Source: Planococcus sp. ISL-109 (GTDB lineage: Bacteria; Bacillota; Bacilli; Bacillales_A; Planococcaceae). Taken from it: 35,074 nt of DNA. The position numbers and the translations under genes were made by a program. The stretch spans positions 1 through 35,074 of the forward strand of contig NZ_JAGGPW010000008.1 in assembly GCF_018613655.1 (NCBI RefSeq), written 5' to 3'. The notes beneath the pieces are model-generated. The model was not told the DNA's origin and searched no databases. It saw only the letters and a program-made list of their open reading frames with translations. This document shows, piece by piece, positions 14,662 through 22,665 of this stretch. Every line of letters starts with the position of its first letter. Positions within the stretch are counted from its first letter, which is position 1.

Positions 14662-15846
14662 TTATGAGTTTTGTTGAGAACTGTCGAACATATAATTTTT
14701 GTGATGGAAGCGCATGCTGAACACTATGCCGAGCGCCAGCATATTGCCGATCAAGGAACTGCCGCCGTAGCTGATGAACGGCAGCGGAATACCGGTAATC
14801 GGCAGCAATTGGATCGTCATGCCGATGTTTTGGAATACGTGGAATGTGATCATCGCGATAATTCCGGCACATACATAGGTGCTGAACGTATCTTTGAACT
14901 GCAGAGTTATTTTCGTCAAATGGTAAATGAGCATAAAGAACAGAATAATGACGGCACTTGCTCCGATAAACCCGAAATCTTCCGAGATGACGGTGAAGAT
15001 AAAGTCGGTATGGCTTTCTGGAACATACACTTGACGTCCTTGGTAGCCTTTGCCGAACACTTCGCCGGATCCGATGGCGTTCAAGGCAGCAATCAGGTTG
15101 TAGCCGCCTGATTCCGCATAGGAGTAAGGGTCAAGCCATGTGTAGACACGCTCGAACATATAAGGCTTTAATCCGAAACGCCCCAAAAGATCTTGCATAT
15201 TGAGCGTCATCCATAACAAGGTGACCCCGATGAACGCGACGCCCCCGAAACTTGGCACAATGATCTTCCACGAAATACCCGAGACGACGACAATGGCCAG
15301 CGTGATCGCAATGAAGACGAGCGCAGTTCCAAGGTCCGGCTGCAGAAGGATAAAGCCGAGCGGAGGGGCGAGCATGGCCGCGATTTTCCCGAGCAACAGC
15401 AAATCGCTTTTAAGCGTGTTCAACAAATGTGTCTCGTGATGAGAAGAAATCATTTTCGCCAGCGCTAGAATATAGAAGGTTTTCATAAACTCGGCCGGCT
15501 GGAGGTTGACGAACGGCGTGTGGAACCAGGCTTTTGCCCCATTGATCGGTTGGGCGATCTGCCCTGGTCCATCCGGTGCAATCATCAATACAAATAGCAG
15601 AAGAATGCCGGCGCCGTATAAATAATACGCCATTTTTTTGTATTGGTCGGTATCGAAATACATCAACACGGCAATCATCCCGGCGGACACGATATAAAAC
15701 AGCGCTTGGCGCGGCACAAAATTGGTCAAGTATTGCCCGGAAGTCTGGGCAGACGAGATAGCGACCAAGCTGACGATGAAAAAAAGAAATATTATAAATG
15801 TGAGCGACCAATCAAAACGATCAGAAAAGCCCTTGTTAGTTTGCAT
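14662..15846 (-). CDS. rodA: SEDS-family peptidoglycan polymerase, RodA type
   Basis: An integral membrane glycosyltransferase of 394 residues that polymerises lipid II, with about ten membrane segments. Family signatures are LQPAEFMKTFYILALAK (about 116-132), the catalytic-loop region LDPYSYAESGGYN, then YVPESHTDFIFTVISEDFGF, and ITGIPLPFISYGGSSLIGNM near the C-terminus. FtsW, RodA and SpoVE are hard to separate by eye. I favour RodA from the length, the lack of a long tail and the neighbourhood of ddl/murF. AGGTGA precedes the ATG at 15846. The upstream region has a SigM-type ECF promoter (16005-16030) and a TATAAT closer in. In B. subtilis rodA is a SigM target, which supports both the name and the promoter. 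Confidence 0.88.
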   Translation of the reverse strand: MQTNKGFSDRFDWSLTFIIFLFFIVSLVAISSAQTSGQYLTNFVPRQALFYIVSAGMIAVLMYFDTDQYKKMAYYLYGAGILLLFVLMIAPDGPGQIAQPINGAKAWFHTPFVNLQPAEFMKTFYILALAKMISSHHETHLLNTLKSDLLLLGKIAAMLAPPLGFILLQPDLGTALVFIAITLAIVVVSGISWKIIVPSFGGVAFIGVTLLWMTLNMQDLLGRFGLKPYMFERVYTWLDPYSYAESGGYNLIAALNAIGSGEVFGKGYQGRQVYVPESHTDFIFTVISEDFGFIGASAVIILFFMLIYHLTKITLQFKDTFSTYVCAGIIAMITFHVFQNIGMTIQLLPITGIPLPFISYGGSSLIGNMLALGIVFSMRFHHKNYMFDSSQQNS

Positions 15847-15884
15847 ATCAATTCACCTATTTTTCGTATTCTATAACGCACATC

Positions 15885-15912
15885 ATTATACAGCATTCGC
15901 ACAACTTGTGCG
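15885..15912 (-). promoter_or_regulatory. Proximal rodA promoter with a palindrome at -35
   Basis: TATAAT on the minus strand at 15885-15890. The -35 position is occupied by the palindrome CGCACAA-C-TTGTGCG (15898-15912) rather than a TTGACA-like box. The palindrome could be an activator or repressor site. Confidence 0.4.
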
Positions 15913-15978
15913 CATGATAAAAAGAAACTTCAATCTAATGGGGGTATTCAATTCCCCCTGATTGTTAGTGGTTCTACT

Positions 15979-15994
15979 GCCCGCTAAAGCGGGC
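15979..15994. repeat. Short G/C hairpin in the rodA leader
   Basis: GCCCGCT-AA-AGCGGGC forms a tight 7-bp stem. It lies about 12-20 bases downstream of the start expected from the SigM-type promoter, so it would be at the 5' end of that transcript. Confidence 0.5.
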
Positions 15995-16004
15995 TCAAAG
16001 TAAT

Positions 16005-16030
16005 GACGAATTGGAAACAGGAATGTTTCC
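16005..16030 (-). promoter_or_regulatory. SigM-type ECF promoter for rodA
   Basis: On the minus strand: GGAAAC (16025-16030), a 16-base spacer, CGTC (16005-16008). This matches the SigM pattern (GAAAC core, CGTC). It is about 160 bases upstream of the rodA start. The -35 bases are shared with the opposing promoter of the gene at 16086. Confidence 0.65.
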
Positions 16031-16054
16031 TAAAGAACGCGCAAGCCGTATAAT
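16026..16054 (+). promoter_or_regulatory. SigA-type promoter of the unrecognised gene
   Basis: A consensus TATAAT at 16049-16054 lies 17 bases after TTTCCT (16026-16031). The -35 is weak. The transcript would start about 25 bases before the ATG. Confidence 0.5.
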
Positions 16055-16085
16055 GAACGAGGAAGATTGAAATGGAGTTGGACAC

Positions 16086-16856
16086 ATGGACAAGAAACCG
16101 TTGAAGACGGATTTTTACATACAGCATCTATATATCTACGTAAGTGAATCAGAGCGGATGGCACTGTTCAGCGGCCTTAGCTTTGCGCATTTTCTTGAAG
16201 CTATCGATAAGCCGGAGAATTTGTTGCTTTTAAAGCATCCGTATGAGGAAGCTTCTTTTAATATGCACACTCACCTGGATTTTGCGACGCGTGAGGAATA
16301 CGGGCAATTGAAACGGGCGAGGTCCAATCGCACTGGCGAATTTTGCTGGGTCGATTTTCGCAGTGAAAAACAGCTGAACTCGCTGACGGCGCAAGAACAG
16401 GCAGAATTGCTGTATTTGGGCCATAAAAAAGAGCCGGTGAAAAGCCCTTTCTTTACAACGCTGCAAAACGAATATGCGTATTTGGCGGGAGAAGAAAAGG
16501 AATTGACGAAAATCTATTTCCGCCGCATGGAAAAGCTGGAGGGATTGATCGCCAATCATTTCACGCAAATAATCCGCAAAGAAGCGAACGGCCAAAACTT
16601 TTTCCGCCGCCGGATGAAAGACCTGATTCCGGAACTGCCGAAAGAGCAATTCCACAAGCTCCGCCGGGATTTGGGTGAAGGCGTATTGCTATCGCTTGCC
16701 GATCCGGAAAAAACGAAAAACACCATCGAACTCCACGTCCGAACGGTCGGCGAGATCGGTTTTATGGACGAGTTTTGGCATGACCTGGACGACACGATGC
16801 GAAAGCCGCTGTCGGGACGGATCATTTACGACCGCAAACTGAAGGGATGGAGATGA
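16086..16856 (+). CDS. Unrecognised cytoplasmic protein (256 aa)
   Basis: I do not recognise this protein. It is 256 residues, rich in charged residues, with no signal peptide or membrane segment. Notable stretches are an aromatic N-terminus (TDFYIQHLYIYV), a central basic run (FFRRRMKDLIPELPKEQF, about residues 172-189) and GRIIYDRKLKGWR at the end. The middle (about 120-170) is likely helical. There are no metal-ligand clusters, P-loop or DEAD-like motifs. Base composition matches its neighbours, arguing against recent acquisition. It has its own TATAAT promoter and terminator and sits between divergent rodA and ddl, so a link with cell-wall growth is possible but is only positional inference. 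The start at 16086 has GGAGTTGGACAC before it. Confidence 0.75.
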   Translation: MDKKPLKTDFYIQHLYIYVSESERMALFSGLSFAHFLEAIDKPENLLLLKHPYEEASFNMHTHLDFATREEYGQLKRARSNRTGEFCWVDFRSEKQLNSLTAQEQAELLYLGHKKEPVKSPFFTTLQNEYAYLAGEEKELTKIYFRRMEKLEGLIANHFTQIIRKEANGQNFFRRRMKDLIPELPKEQFHKLRRDLGEGVLLSLADPEKTKNTIELHVRTVGEIGFMDEFWHDLDDTMRKPLSGRIIYDRKLKGWR

Positions 16857-16882
16857 TGCCTAGTCTGTTCTAGGCATTTTTT
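16856..16882 (+). terminator. Terminator of the unrecognised gene
   Basis: ATGCCTAG (16856-16863) pairs with CTAGGCAT (16870-16877), followed by a T-run. The stem begins at the stop codon. Confidence 0.85.
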
Positions 16883-17003
16883 GTTGTGTGCAGCACTAAA
16901 TTGATTGTTCCCATTCCGAGGATACACGACGCAGATCTGTATCGCACAGCGAGATTGAAAATCATTAGCAGTTGACAAAAGATTTTTCGCGCGACGGGGT
17001 TCG

Positions 17004-17012
17004 TGATAAACT
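17004..17012 (+). promoter_or_regulatory. Possible extended -10 promoter of ddl-murF
   Basis: TGATAAACT fits a TGn-extended -10 (TAAACT), about 30 bases before the ddl ATG, with only a poor -35. A TTGACA at 16972-16977 is too far away to pair with it. No SigM-type motif is visible here, although ddl-murF is a SigM target in B. subtilis. Confidence 0.3.
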
Positions 17013-17044
17013 AAGCAATATGCAAAATGAAATGAGGGTCTAGG

Positions 17045-18115
17045 ATGAAGAAAAGAATTGGGCTTTTATACGGCGGCAAATCCGCGGAACATGAAGTATC
17101 GTTAACGACAGCCAGCGCCTTTTCAAAAGCGCTTGATTTTGATAAGTACGAAGTCTACCCGATCTACATAACGCAAGAAGGCGAATGGCGCAAAGGTTCA
17201 CCGCTCGAAGGACCTGTTTCTTCTATTGAAGAGCTGCAATTGCCGGGAGACCAAGAGCGCAAAAACGACATTTCCGGTTTTTTAGCAGATTCAGAAAATG
17301 CTGGACTCGACGTCGTCATCCCGCTTCTGCACGGCCCGAACGGAGAAGACGGCACAGTACAAGGCTTGCTTGAAGTGATGAACTTGCCATATGTTGGAAA
17401 CGGTGTTTTGGCATCTTCTGCCGGCATGGACAAAGTGGTCATGAAGCAATTGTTCGAACAAGCTGGCCTGACACAGACACCATACGTTTATTTCCTGCGC
17501 CGCGACTGGAAAAACAGACAGGATTTCTGGTCGGATAAAGTGGAAGCGGAACTTTCATGGCCGGTCTTCGTGAAACCCGCGAACCTTGGCTCAAGTGTTG
17601 GGATCAGCAAAGCGGAAACTCGCGAAGAACTCATTTCAGCGGTAGAAGAAGCGCTGAAATTCGACCGCAAAATCGTCATCGAACAAGGCGTTGTCGGCCG
17701 TGAAATCGAAGTCGGCGTGCTCGGAAACGACGAACCGGAATGCTCGGTTGCGGGAGAAATCAAACCGTTGAAAGCGTTCTATGATTACCAGGCGAAATAT
17801 AAAGATGGTAATACCGCAATGATTATCCCGGCGGAACTTCCGGAAAATGTATATGCGCAACTTGTTGTTGACGCAAAAAAAGCTTTTAAAATTCTCGACT
17901 GCTCTGGACTGGTGCGAGCGGACTTTTTCGTCACAGATGATCACCGCATCATCATCAACGAAGTCAATACATTGCCGGGCTTTACACCTTACAGCATGTT
18001 CCCGCTTCTTTGGCAGCATACAGGTGTGGAGTATTCGCAACTGATTGAAAAGCTGATTACACTAGCCATCGAGCGTTACGAAGAAAAACAATTACTGCAA
18101 TTTAAAATGGATTGA
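17045..18115 (+). CDS. ddl: D-alanine--D-alanine ligase
   Basis: ATP-grasp enzyme that joins two D-alanines for the peptidoglycan stem peptide. The 356 residues include the N-terminal [14 protein letters not shown] (7-20), [15 protein letters not shown] (96-110), the ATP-binding [14 protein letters not shown] (177-190) and the metal-binding [17 protein letters not shown] (304-320). The omega-loop FYDYQAKY (245-252) has the Tyr form of true D-Ala-D-Ala ligases, not the form of vancomycin-type D-Ala-D-Lac ligases. GAGGG lies about 6 bases before the ATG. It is 13 bases from murF, so they form one operon, and alr in the same window supplies D-alanine. Confidence 0.97.
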   Translation: MKKRIGLLYGGKSAEHEVSLTTASAFSKALDFDKYEVYPIYITQEGEWRKGSPLEGPVSSIEELQLPGDQERKNDISGFLADSENAGLDVVIPLLHGPNGEDGTVQGLLEVMNLPYVGNGVLASSAGMDKVVMKQLFEQAGLTQTPYVYFLRRDWKNRQDFWSDKVEAELSWPVFVKPANLGSSVGISKAETREELISAVEEALKFDRKIVIEQGVVGREIEVGVLGNDEPECSVAGEIKPLKAFYDYQAKYKDGNTAMIIPAELPENVYAQLVVDAKKAFKILDCSGLVRADFFVTDDHRIIINEVNTLPGFTPYSMFPLLWQHTGVEYSQLIEKLITLAIERYEEKQLLQFKMD

Positions 18116-18128
18116 GTGGGGAGAACCT

Positions 18129-19487
18129 ATGAAAAAAACGATTGAACAAATAGCCGAATGGCTGAATATCAAAACAACGGTAAAAGGGATTGAAGTGACT
18201 GGCGTATCGATCAATACGCGGACGCTGAAGCCGGGCGATTTGTTCATTCCGTTCCGCGGTGAAAACACCAACGGCCACAAATATGTCCGTTATGCGATCG
18301 AAGCGGGAGCTGCCGCTTCATTATGGCAAAACGATGAGCCGGACCCGCCGTCTGACTTGCCGCTGTTATTTGTCGATGATTGCGAAAAGGCGCTTCAGGA
18401 AATGGCGCGTGCTTACCGCAATGAATTAAAAGCGACAGTCATCGGCATTACCGGATCCAACGGCAAAACGTCAACGAAAGATCTAGTGGCGAGTGTGTTG
18501 AAGCCTTATTACAAAGTGCAGAAAACACAAGGGAATTTCAATAACGAACTCGGGCTTCCGCTAACGATCCTGTCTTTGGATGAAGACACGAAGTATGTGG
18601 TGCTAGAGATGGGAATGAGCGGGTTTGGGCAAATCCGATTTTTGTCGGAAATGGCGCGCCCGGATTATGCCGTCATCACCAATATCGGCGAGGCTCATAT
18701 GCAGGACCTCGGTTCGCGTGAAGGCATTGCAGAAGCGAAGTTTGAAATTGTCGCCGGCCTCGAGCCGCACGGCAAATTGTTCTACGACGGCGATGAGCCG
18801 CTATTACTGCCGTTTGTCGAAGATTTCACACAAGCGGTGTCGTTCGGCTTTGGCCCCGACAATGAATTGAGCGTGACCGATATCAAAGCGACCGAAGACG
18901 GCAGCAGCTTCTTGGTCAATGGCATCATCGACGCAGCGTTTTCAATTCCAGTGCTTGGTGAACATCAAGTGAAAAACACGCTGTCCGCGATTTTGATCGC
19001 GCTGGAAGCAGGGCTTACGGAAGAGGAGATTCGCCGTTCGCTGAAAAATGCGGCGCTTACCGATATGCGCATGCAGCTTGTGTCTGCCGACAACGGAGCG
19101 GTTTTCATCAACGACGCTTATAACGCAGCGCCGACATCCGTCAAAGCCGCATTGAACTTTATCCGCGAAACGACGATGAAAGATGAGAAATGGGTTGTGC
19201 TCGGCGATATGCTGGAACTCGGCGAAGACGAGCAGCGTTTCCACGAAGAACTGAAAAGCTCGATCGGCCCTGAAATTGCGGGCGTCTGCCTATACGGTCC
19301 GCGTATGAAATGGCTTTACGATAAACTGGTTTCTTCATATGAAGGCAAGCTGTTGTGGAGTGAAGACGATTACGGGCCGATTATCGATCTATTGAAGAAG
19401 AATGTCGGCAAAGATTCGGCGGTGCTAGTTAAGGGATCACGCGGCATGGCGCTGGAAAAAGTCATCGAGCCGTTCACAGTACAATGA
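18129..19487 (+). CDS. murF: UDP-MurNAc-tripeptide--D-alanyl-D-alanine ligase
   Basis: Adds the Ddl product D-Ala-D-Ala to the UDP-MurNAc-tripeptide in the cytoplasm. The 452-residue Mur ligase has the N-terminal uridine-binding domain (VSINTRTLKPGDLFIPF, about 26-42), the ATP loop GSNGKTSTK (109-117), NFNNELGLPLT, TNIGEAHM, and the C-terminal signature NDAYNAAPTSV. It follows ddl by 13 bases with GTGGGGAG before the ATG. Its last four bases (ATGA) are also the start of the esterase gene, giving likely translational coupling. Confidence 0.97.
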   Translation: MKKTIEQIAEWLNIKTTVKGIEVTGVSINTRTLKPGDLFIPFRGENTNGHKYVRYAIEAGAAASLWQNDEPDPPSDLPLLFVDDCEKALQEMARAYRNELKATVIGITGSNGKTSTKDLVASVLKPYYKVQKTQGNFNNELGLPLTILSLDEDTKYVVLEMGMSGFGQIRFLSEMARPDYAVITNIGEAHMQDLGSREGIAEAKFEIVAGLEPHGKLFYDGDEPLLLPFVEDFTQAVSFGFGPDNELSVTDIKATEDGSSFLVNGIIDAAFSIPVLGEHQVKNTLSAILIALEAGLTEEEIRRSLKNAALTDMRMQLVSADNGAVFINDAYNAAPTSVKAALNFIRETTMKDEKWVVLGDMLELGEDEQRFHEELKSSIGPEIAGVCLYGPRMKWLYDKLVSSYEGKLLWSEDDYGPIIDLLKKNVGKDSAVLVKGSRGMALEKVIEPFTVQ

Positions 19488-20179
19488 AAACCGGAGTGTT
19501 ATGCATTCATGGATTTACCGGTGGACCGTTCGAAGTAGAACCTTTTGCGGACTATTTAACTGACCATACAGACTGGATCATCGAAATTCCGACTTTGCCA
19601 GGGCACGGCGAAAAGCTCACGCTTGGCGAGCAAAGTGCCGAAGTGTGGATGATGGAAGCGGAACTGGCGCTCAAGCGCTTGAAAGCGAAAGCAGACCGCA
19701 TCATCATCGTCGGATTTTCGATGGGTGGTTTGATCGCACTGTATTTGTCGATGCGCTATAAAATCGACCGGCTCGTTTTGTTGAGCGCTGCGGTGAAATA
19801 TATCAGCCCGGTGCAGCTAGGGGAAGAAGTGCGCAAGGCAATGTGGGATGTGGTGAGTGGGCGGATCGATAAAAATGCCGGCTTCCATCTATATGAATAT
19901 AAATTCCGCAACACCCCGCTGCGGTCGGCAATGGAGTTTTTACGGGTCGTTAAACTGGTAGAACCATATTATCACCTGATCGACTTGCCGGTTTTTATCG
20001 TCCAAGGGGATAAAGATGGAGTCGTTCCACCTTCAGCAGCCGAGCATATCTTCGACCGGCTCGGTTCCAGTGAGAAGCATTTGCACCATTCAGAGACAGG
20101 AAGGCATTTGATCTGCTATAGCGAAGATTCGGCCGATTGGTTTTTAAAAACATTGAAGTTCATGAGAGATGGACAGTAA
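19484..20179 (+). CDS. Alpha/beta hydrolase (carboxylesterase type)
   Basis: A 231-residue cytoplasmic esterase resembling Geobacillus Est30 and monoacylglycerol lipases. The oxyanion motif HGFTG is at 9-13, the nucleophile elbow GFSMGG has Ser79, an Asp in QGDKDGVVPP (about 174-183) and a His in GRHLI (near 208) complete the triad. Probably hydrolyses short-chain or monoacylglycerol esters. It overlaps murF by 4 bases and must be translated from the same mRNA. The pairing of an esterase with ddl-murF has no obvious pathway reason. Confidence 0.88.
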   Translation: MKTGVLCIHGFTGGPFEVEPFADYLTDHTDWIIEIPTLPGHGEKLTLGEQSAEVWMMEAELALKRLKAKADRIIIVGFSMGGLIALYLSMRYKIDRLVLLSAAVKYISPVQLGEEVRKAMWDVVSGRIDKNAGFHLYEYKFRNTPLRSAMEFLRVVKLVEPYYHLIDLPVFIVQGDKDGVVPPSAAEHIFDRLGSSEKHLHHSETGRHLICYSEDSADWFLKTLKFMRDGQ

Positions 20180-20266
20180 ACTGATAATTGGAACCTTTGC
20201 ATATCAATTGCATGTCTCAGTAAACCGTGTTACTCTATTTAGAGCAATGGATACATTTTTGAGACA

Positions 20267-20293
20267 CTCTTCCCTGGTGAAGAGGTTTTTTTT
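20267..20293 (+). terminator. Terminator of ddl-murF-esterase, or attenuator of cshA
   Basis: CTCTTC (20267-20272) pairs with GAAGAG (20279-20284), followed by GTTTTTTTT. It is 88 bases past the esterase stop codon. Confidence 0.75.
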
Positions 20294-20397
20294 GAGCATA
20301 AACGGTTTGTGCTACTTAATGGGGCGACAAAAAACCCCGCTGTGCAGACCGCTCGGCAACGACCGAGCTTTTCCTGTTCACACATCCCCTCTGGACG

Positions 20398-20451
20398 TGA
20401 AACTTCAGAGTATGATTTTCGACGTGAAAGTTCCTACTAAAAAGGCTCGAC
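20398..20451 (+). promoter_or_regulatory. Tandem ECF-like promoter elements before cshA
   Basis: First unit: TGAAAC (20398-20403), 16 bases, CGAC (20420-20423). Second unit: TGAAAG (20425-20430), 17 bases, CGAC (20448-20451). The -35 boxes are part of a 13-base direct repeat GACGTGAAA(C/G)TTC at 20394-20406 and 20421-20433. The repeat period is 27 bases and the first -10 abuts the second unit. The motifs fit SigX/SigM-like -10 sequences, but the match is by eye. Confidence 0.4.
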
Positions 20452-20474
20452 CTTGTCATAAATTCATCTAAAAT
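20447..20474 (+). promoter_or_regulatory. SigA-type promoter of cshA
   Basis: TCGACC (20447-20452), a 16-base spacer, TAAAAT (20469-20474). The predicted leader is about 40 bases. Confidence 0.45.
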
Positions 20475-20521
20475 GTGTACCATTTGTAAATAAGATGAAG
20501 ACAAAAGGAGATTGAAAAAAT

Positions 20522-22039
20522 TTGGTTAAATTTACAGAACTAAACATCAGCGAAACAACATTGAAATCCGTACGACGCATGGGCTTTGAGGAAGCGACAC
20601 CTATTCAAGAAGGTACAATCCGTCTTGGCATGGAAGGCAAAGACATTATCGGGCAAGCACAAACAGGTACTGGTAAAACAACCGCTTTCGGTATTCCGTT
20701 GATCGAAAAAGTCGACACCCGTGACGGAAATGTGCAAGGGCTAGTCATTGCACCGACACGCGAATTGGCAATCCAGGTTTCTGAAGAACTTTACAACCTA
20801 GGTAAAGACAAAAACGTGCGTATTTTGTCCGTATTTGGTGGCCAAGAAATCGGCCGTCAGATCCGCGCTTTGAAAAATCGTCCGCAAATCATCGTCGGCA
20901 CACCTGGTCGCTTGCTTGACCACATCAACCGCCGCACGTTGAAACTCGAGAACGTCAACACGCTCGTATTGGACGAAGCTGATGAAATGCTGAACATGGG
21001 CTTCATCGAAGACATTCAGTCAATCATGTCGAATGTCCCTGAATCCCGTCAGACACTTCTGTTTTCTGCTACAATGCCGGATGCAATCCGCCGCATCGCA
21101 GAAAAATTCATGAAGACGCCTGAAATCGTTAAAATCAAGTCGAAAGAAATGACTGTCGAAAACATCGAGCAGTTCTTCGTAAAATCAGTAGAACGCGAAA
21201 AATTCGACATCCTTTCCCGCTTGATGAACGTTCAACAACCTGAGCTTGCAATCGTCTTCGGACGCACAAAGCGCCGGGTTGATGAACTGGCACACGCGTT
21301 GAATCTCCGCGGCTACTTAGCTGAAGGAATTCACGGCGACCTTAGCCAAGCGAAGCGTATGTCTGTTTTGAAGCAATTCAAATCAAACAAAATCGACGTT
21401 CTTGTCGCAACTGATGTTGCAGCACGCGGCCTGGATATTTCAGGCGTCACGCATGTCTACAACTTCGACATCCCACAAGATCCAGAAAGCTATGTTCACC
21501 GTATCGGCCGTACTGGCCGTGCAGGTAAAAAAGGCGTAGCGGTCACACTCGTAACACCACGCGAGATGGGCTACTTGGCGATTGTTGAAAGAACAACGAA
21601 AAAGAAAATGCAGGAGTTGATTCCACCAACTGCTGGTGAAGCGGTTCTTGGACAACAACGTGTTGCTATGGAACAATTACAGACAATGACTGAGAAGAAT
21701 AACCTTGGCAACTACCGTGAATTTGCAGCTGAATTGCTGGAAAAAAATGATGCGGTTGACTTGGTTGCAGCAGCTCTCAAAACGATTACAAAAGACCCGG
21801 AAGATGCTCCGGTCTCAATTACTGAAGAGCGTCCATTGCCGTCCCGCGGCGGTGGAGGTTACAAAGGTAAAGGAGGCGGCGGCCGCTCTTCTGGCGGTGG
21901 CTACAAAGGCAAAAGCAGCACTGGCGGACGTCCATCCGGCGGTGGAGGCTACAAAGGAAAACGTGAGTCTTCTTCTTCAAGCTCAAGCCGTCCTTCAGGC
22001 GGAGGGCGTCCTGGACGCACTCGCCGTCACGAATCTTAA
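20522..22039 (+). CDS. cshA: DEAD-box RNA helicase CshA
   Basis: ATP-dependent RNA helicase of 505 residues that acts in RNA decay and ribosome assembly, notably in the cold. Motifs in order: Q-motif FEEATPIQ (22-29), AQTGTGKT (46-53), [18 protein letters not shown] near 151-154, SAT, then ARGLDI and HRIGRTGR in the second RecA domain. The C-terminal 65 residues are Gly/Ser/Arg-rich with three GGGYKGK-like repeats, a typical RNA-binding tail. The start is TTG at 20522 (MVKFTELN), with AGGAGA about 10 bases upstream; no ATG fits. It corresponds to B. subtilis ydbR, in the same position after murF. It is followed by a strong terminator, so ydbS has separate control. Confidence 0.95.
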   Translation: MVKFTELNISETTLKSVRRMGFEEATPIQEGTIRLGMEGKDIIGQAQTGTGKTTAFGIPLIEKVDTRDGNVQGLVIAPTRELAIQVSEELYNLGKDKNVRILSVFGGQEIGRQIRALKNRPQIIVGTPGRLLDHINRRTLKLENVNTLVLDEADEMLNMGFIEDIQSIMSNVPESRQTLLFSATMPDAIRRIAEKFMKTPEIVKIKSKEMTVENIEQFFVKSVEREKFDILSRLMNVQQPELAIVFGRTKRRVDELAHALNLRGYLAEGIHGDLSQAKRMSVLKQFKSNKIDVLVATDVAARGLDISGVTHVYNFDIPQDPESYVHRIGRTGRAGKKGVAVTLVTPREMGYLAIVERTTKKKMQELIPPTAGEAVLGQQRVAMEQLQTMTEKNNLGNYREFAAELLEKNDAVDLVAAALKTITKDPEDAPVSITEERPLPSRGGGGYKGKGGGGRSSGGGYKGKSSTGGRPSGGGGYKGKRESSSSSSSRPSGGGRPGRTRRHES

Positions 22040-22053
22040 AAATTAATCATCAA

Positions 22054-22094
22054 GACGGAGAATCGGCAGCAACTGCCGATTCTCCGTCTTTTTT
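22054..22094 (+). terminator. Terminator of cshA
   Basis: A perfect 16-bp stem (22054-22069 with 22073-22088) around a 3-base loop is followed by TTTTTT. One of the strongest hairpins in the window. Confidence 0.93.
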
Positions 22095-22121
22095 GTCGTT
22101 TGTGAATAAGGTACAATGAAA

Positions 22122-22147
22122 TGAAACGTTCCTCTTACTGGAACGTA
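22122..22147 (+). promoter_or_regulatory. SigW promoter of ydbS-ydbT
   Basis: TGAAAC (22122-22127), a 16-base spacer, CGTA (22144-22147). This is an exact match to the B. subtilis SigW consensus. The ydbST operon is a SigW target in B. subtilis, so motif and context agree. The start codon is about 38 bases downstream. Confidence 0.85.
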
Positions 22148-22185
22148 TAGATTACTGCAGAGAATTTGTGATTGGAGATGGCATT

Positions 22186-22665
22186 ATGAATCATCAACCG
22201 AAAAACCGGATTTCCCGGAAAGGGCTGACCGTCTGGCGGCTTTACGGCATGATCGAAACGGTTGTATTCGCCTTATTGTTGTTTGGCATAGGCGTTCTTA
22301 CATATTTCTTCGAATGGCCCGCTTGGATTTATGCCGCAGCAGGCGGTGTGTTCATCTTGTTCGGATTCTTCTTCATATACTTATTCCCGAAAATCCGCTG
22401 GGAGCGCTGGCGCTACGAAGTGCGCGAGCAGGAAATTGAGTTGCAGCATGGCCTCTTTATCGTGAAGAGAACGCTTGTTCCTATGGTGCGTGTGCAGCAC
22501 GTCGACACGGAACAAGGGCCGATTCTCCGAAAATACGATTTGTCGGAGATTACCATTTCGACAGCAGCGACGACCCATACCATTCCAGCATTGATTACGG
22601 CAGAAGCAGACGAACTGCGTTCCCGCATCTCAGTGCTCGCAAGGGTGGCGGAAGACGATGTCTGA
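22186..22665 (+). CDS. ydbS: Bacterial PH-domain membrane protein YdbS
   Basis: A 159-residue protein with two membrane segments (about 19-40 and 45-68) and one bacterial PH (bPH2) domain after them (about 75-150; ELQHGLFIVKRTLVPMVRVQHV). It works with YdbT in the membrane. In B. subtilis the pair is SigW-controlled and gives resistance to antimicrobial peptides made by related bacilli. I chose the ATG at 22186, with GGAG 9 bases upstream, over the GTG at 22168, which precedes that site. It overlaps ydbT by 8 bases. Confidence 0.9.
   Translation: MNHQPKNRISRKGLTVWRLYGMIETVVFALLLFGIGVLTYFFEWPAWIYAAAGGVFILFGFFFIYLFPKIRWERWRYEVREQEIELQHGLFIVKRTLVPMVRVQHVDTEQGPILRKYDLSEITISTAATTHTIPALITAEADELRSRISVLARVAEDDV

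Larger units (their letters stand above)
20180..20521 (+). other. Long regulatory-looking gap before cshA
   Basis: No gene is seen here. The stretch holds a terminator (20267-20293), a second hairpin GCTCGG-N6-CCGAGC (20351-20368) followed by TTTT, a tandem ECF-like promoter pair (20398-20451) and a SigA-type promoter (20447-20474). A TTGCAT-N17-TACTCT promoter-like pair at 20208-20236 could start a short transcript that ends at the first terminator, or a long cshA leader. Confidence 0.5.

Noticed and set aside
16972..16977. TTGACA upstream of ddl as a -35
   Set aside because: No -10-like sequence occurs 16-18 bases downstream; that position is C/G-rich.
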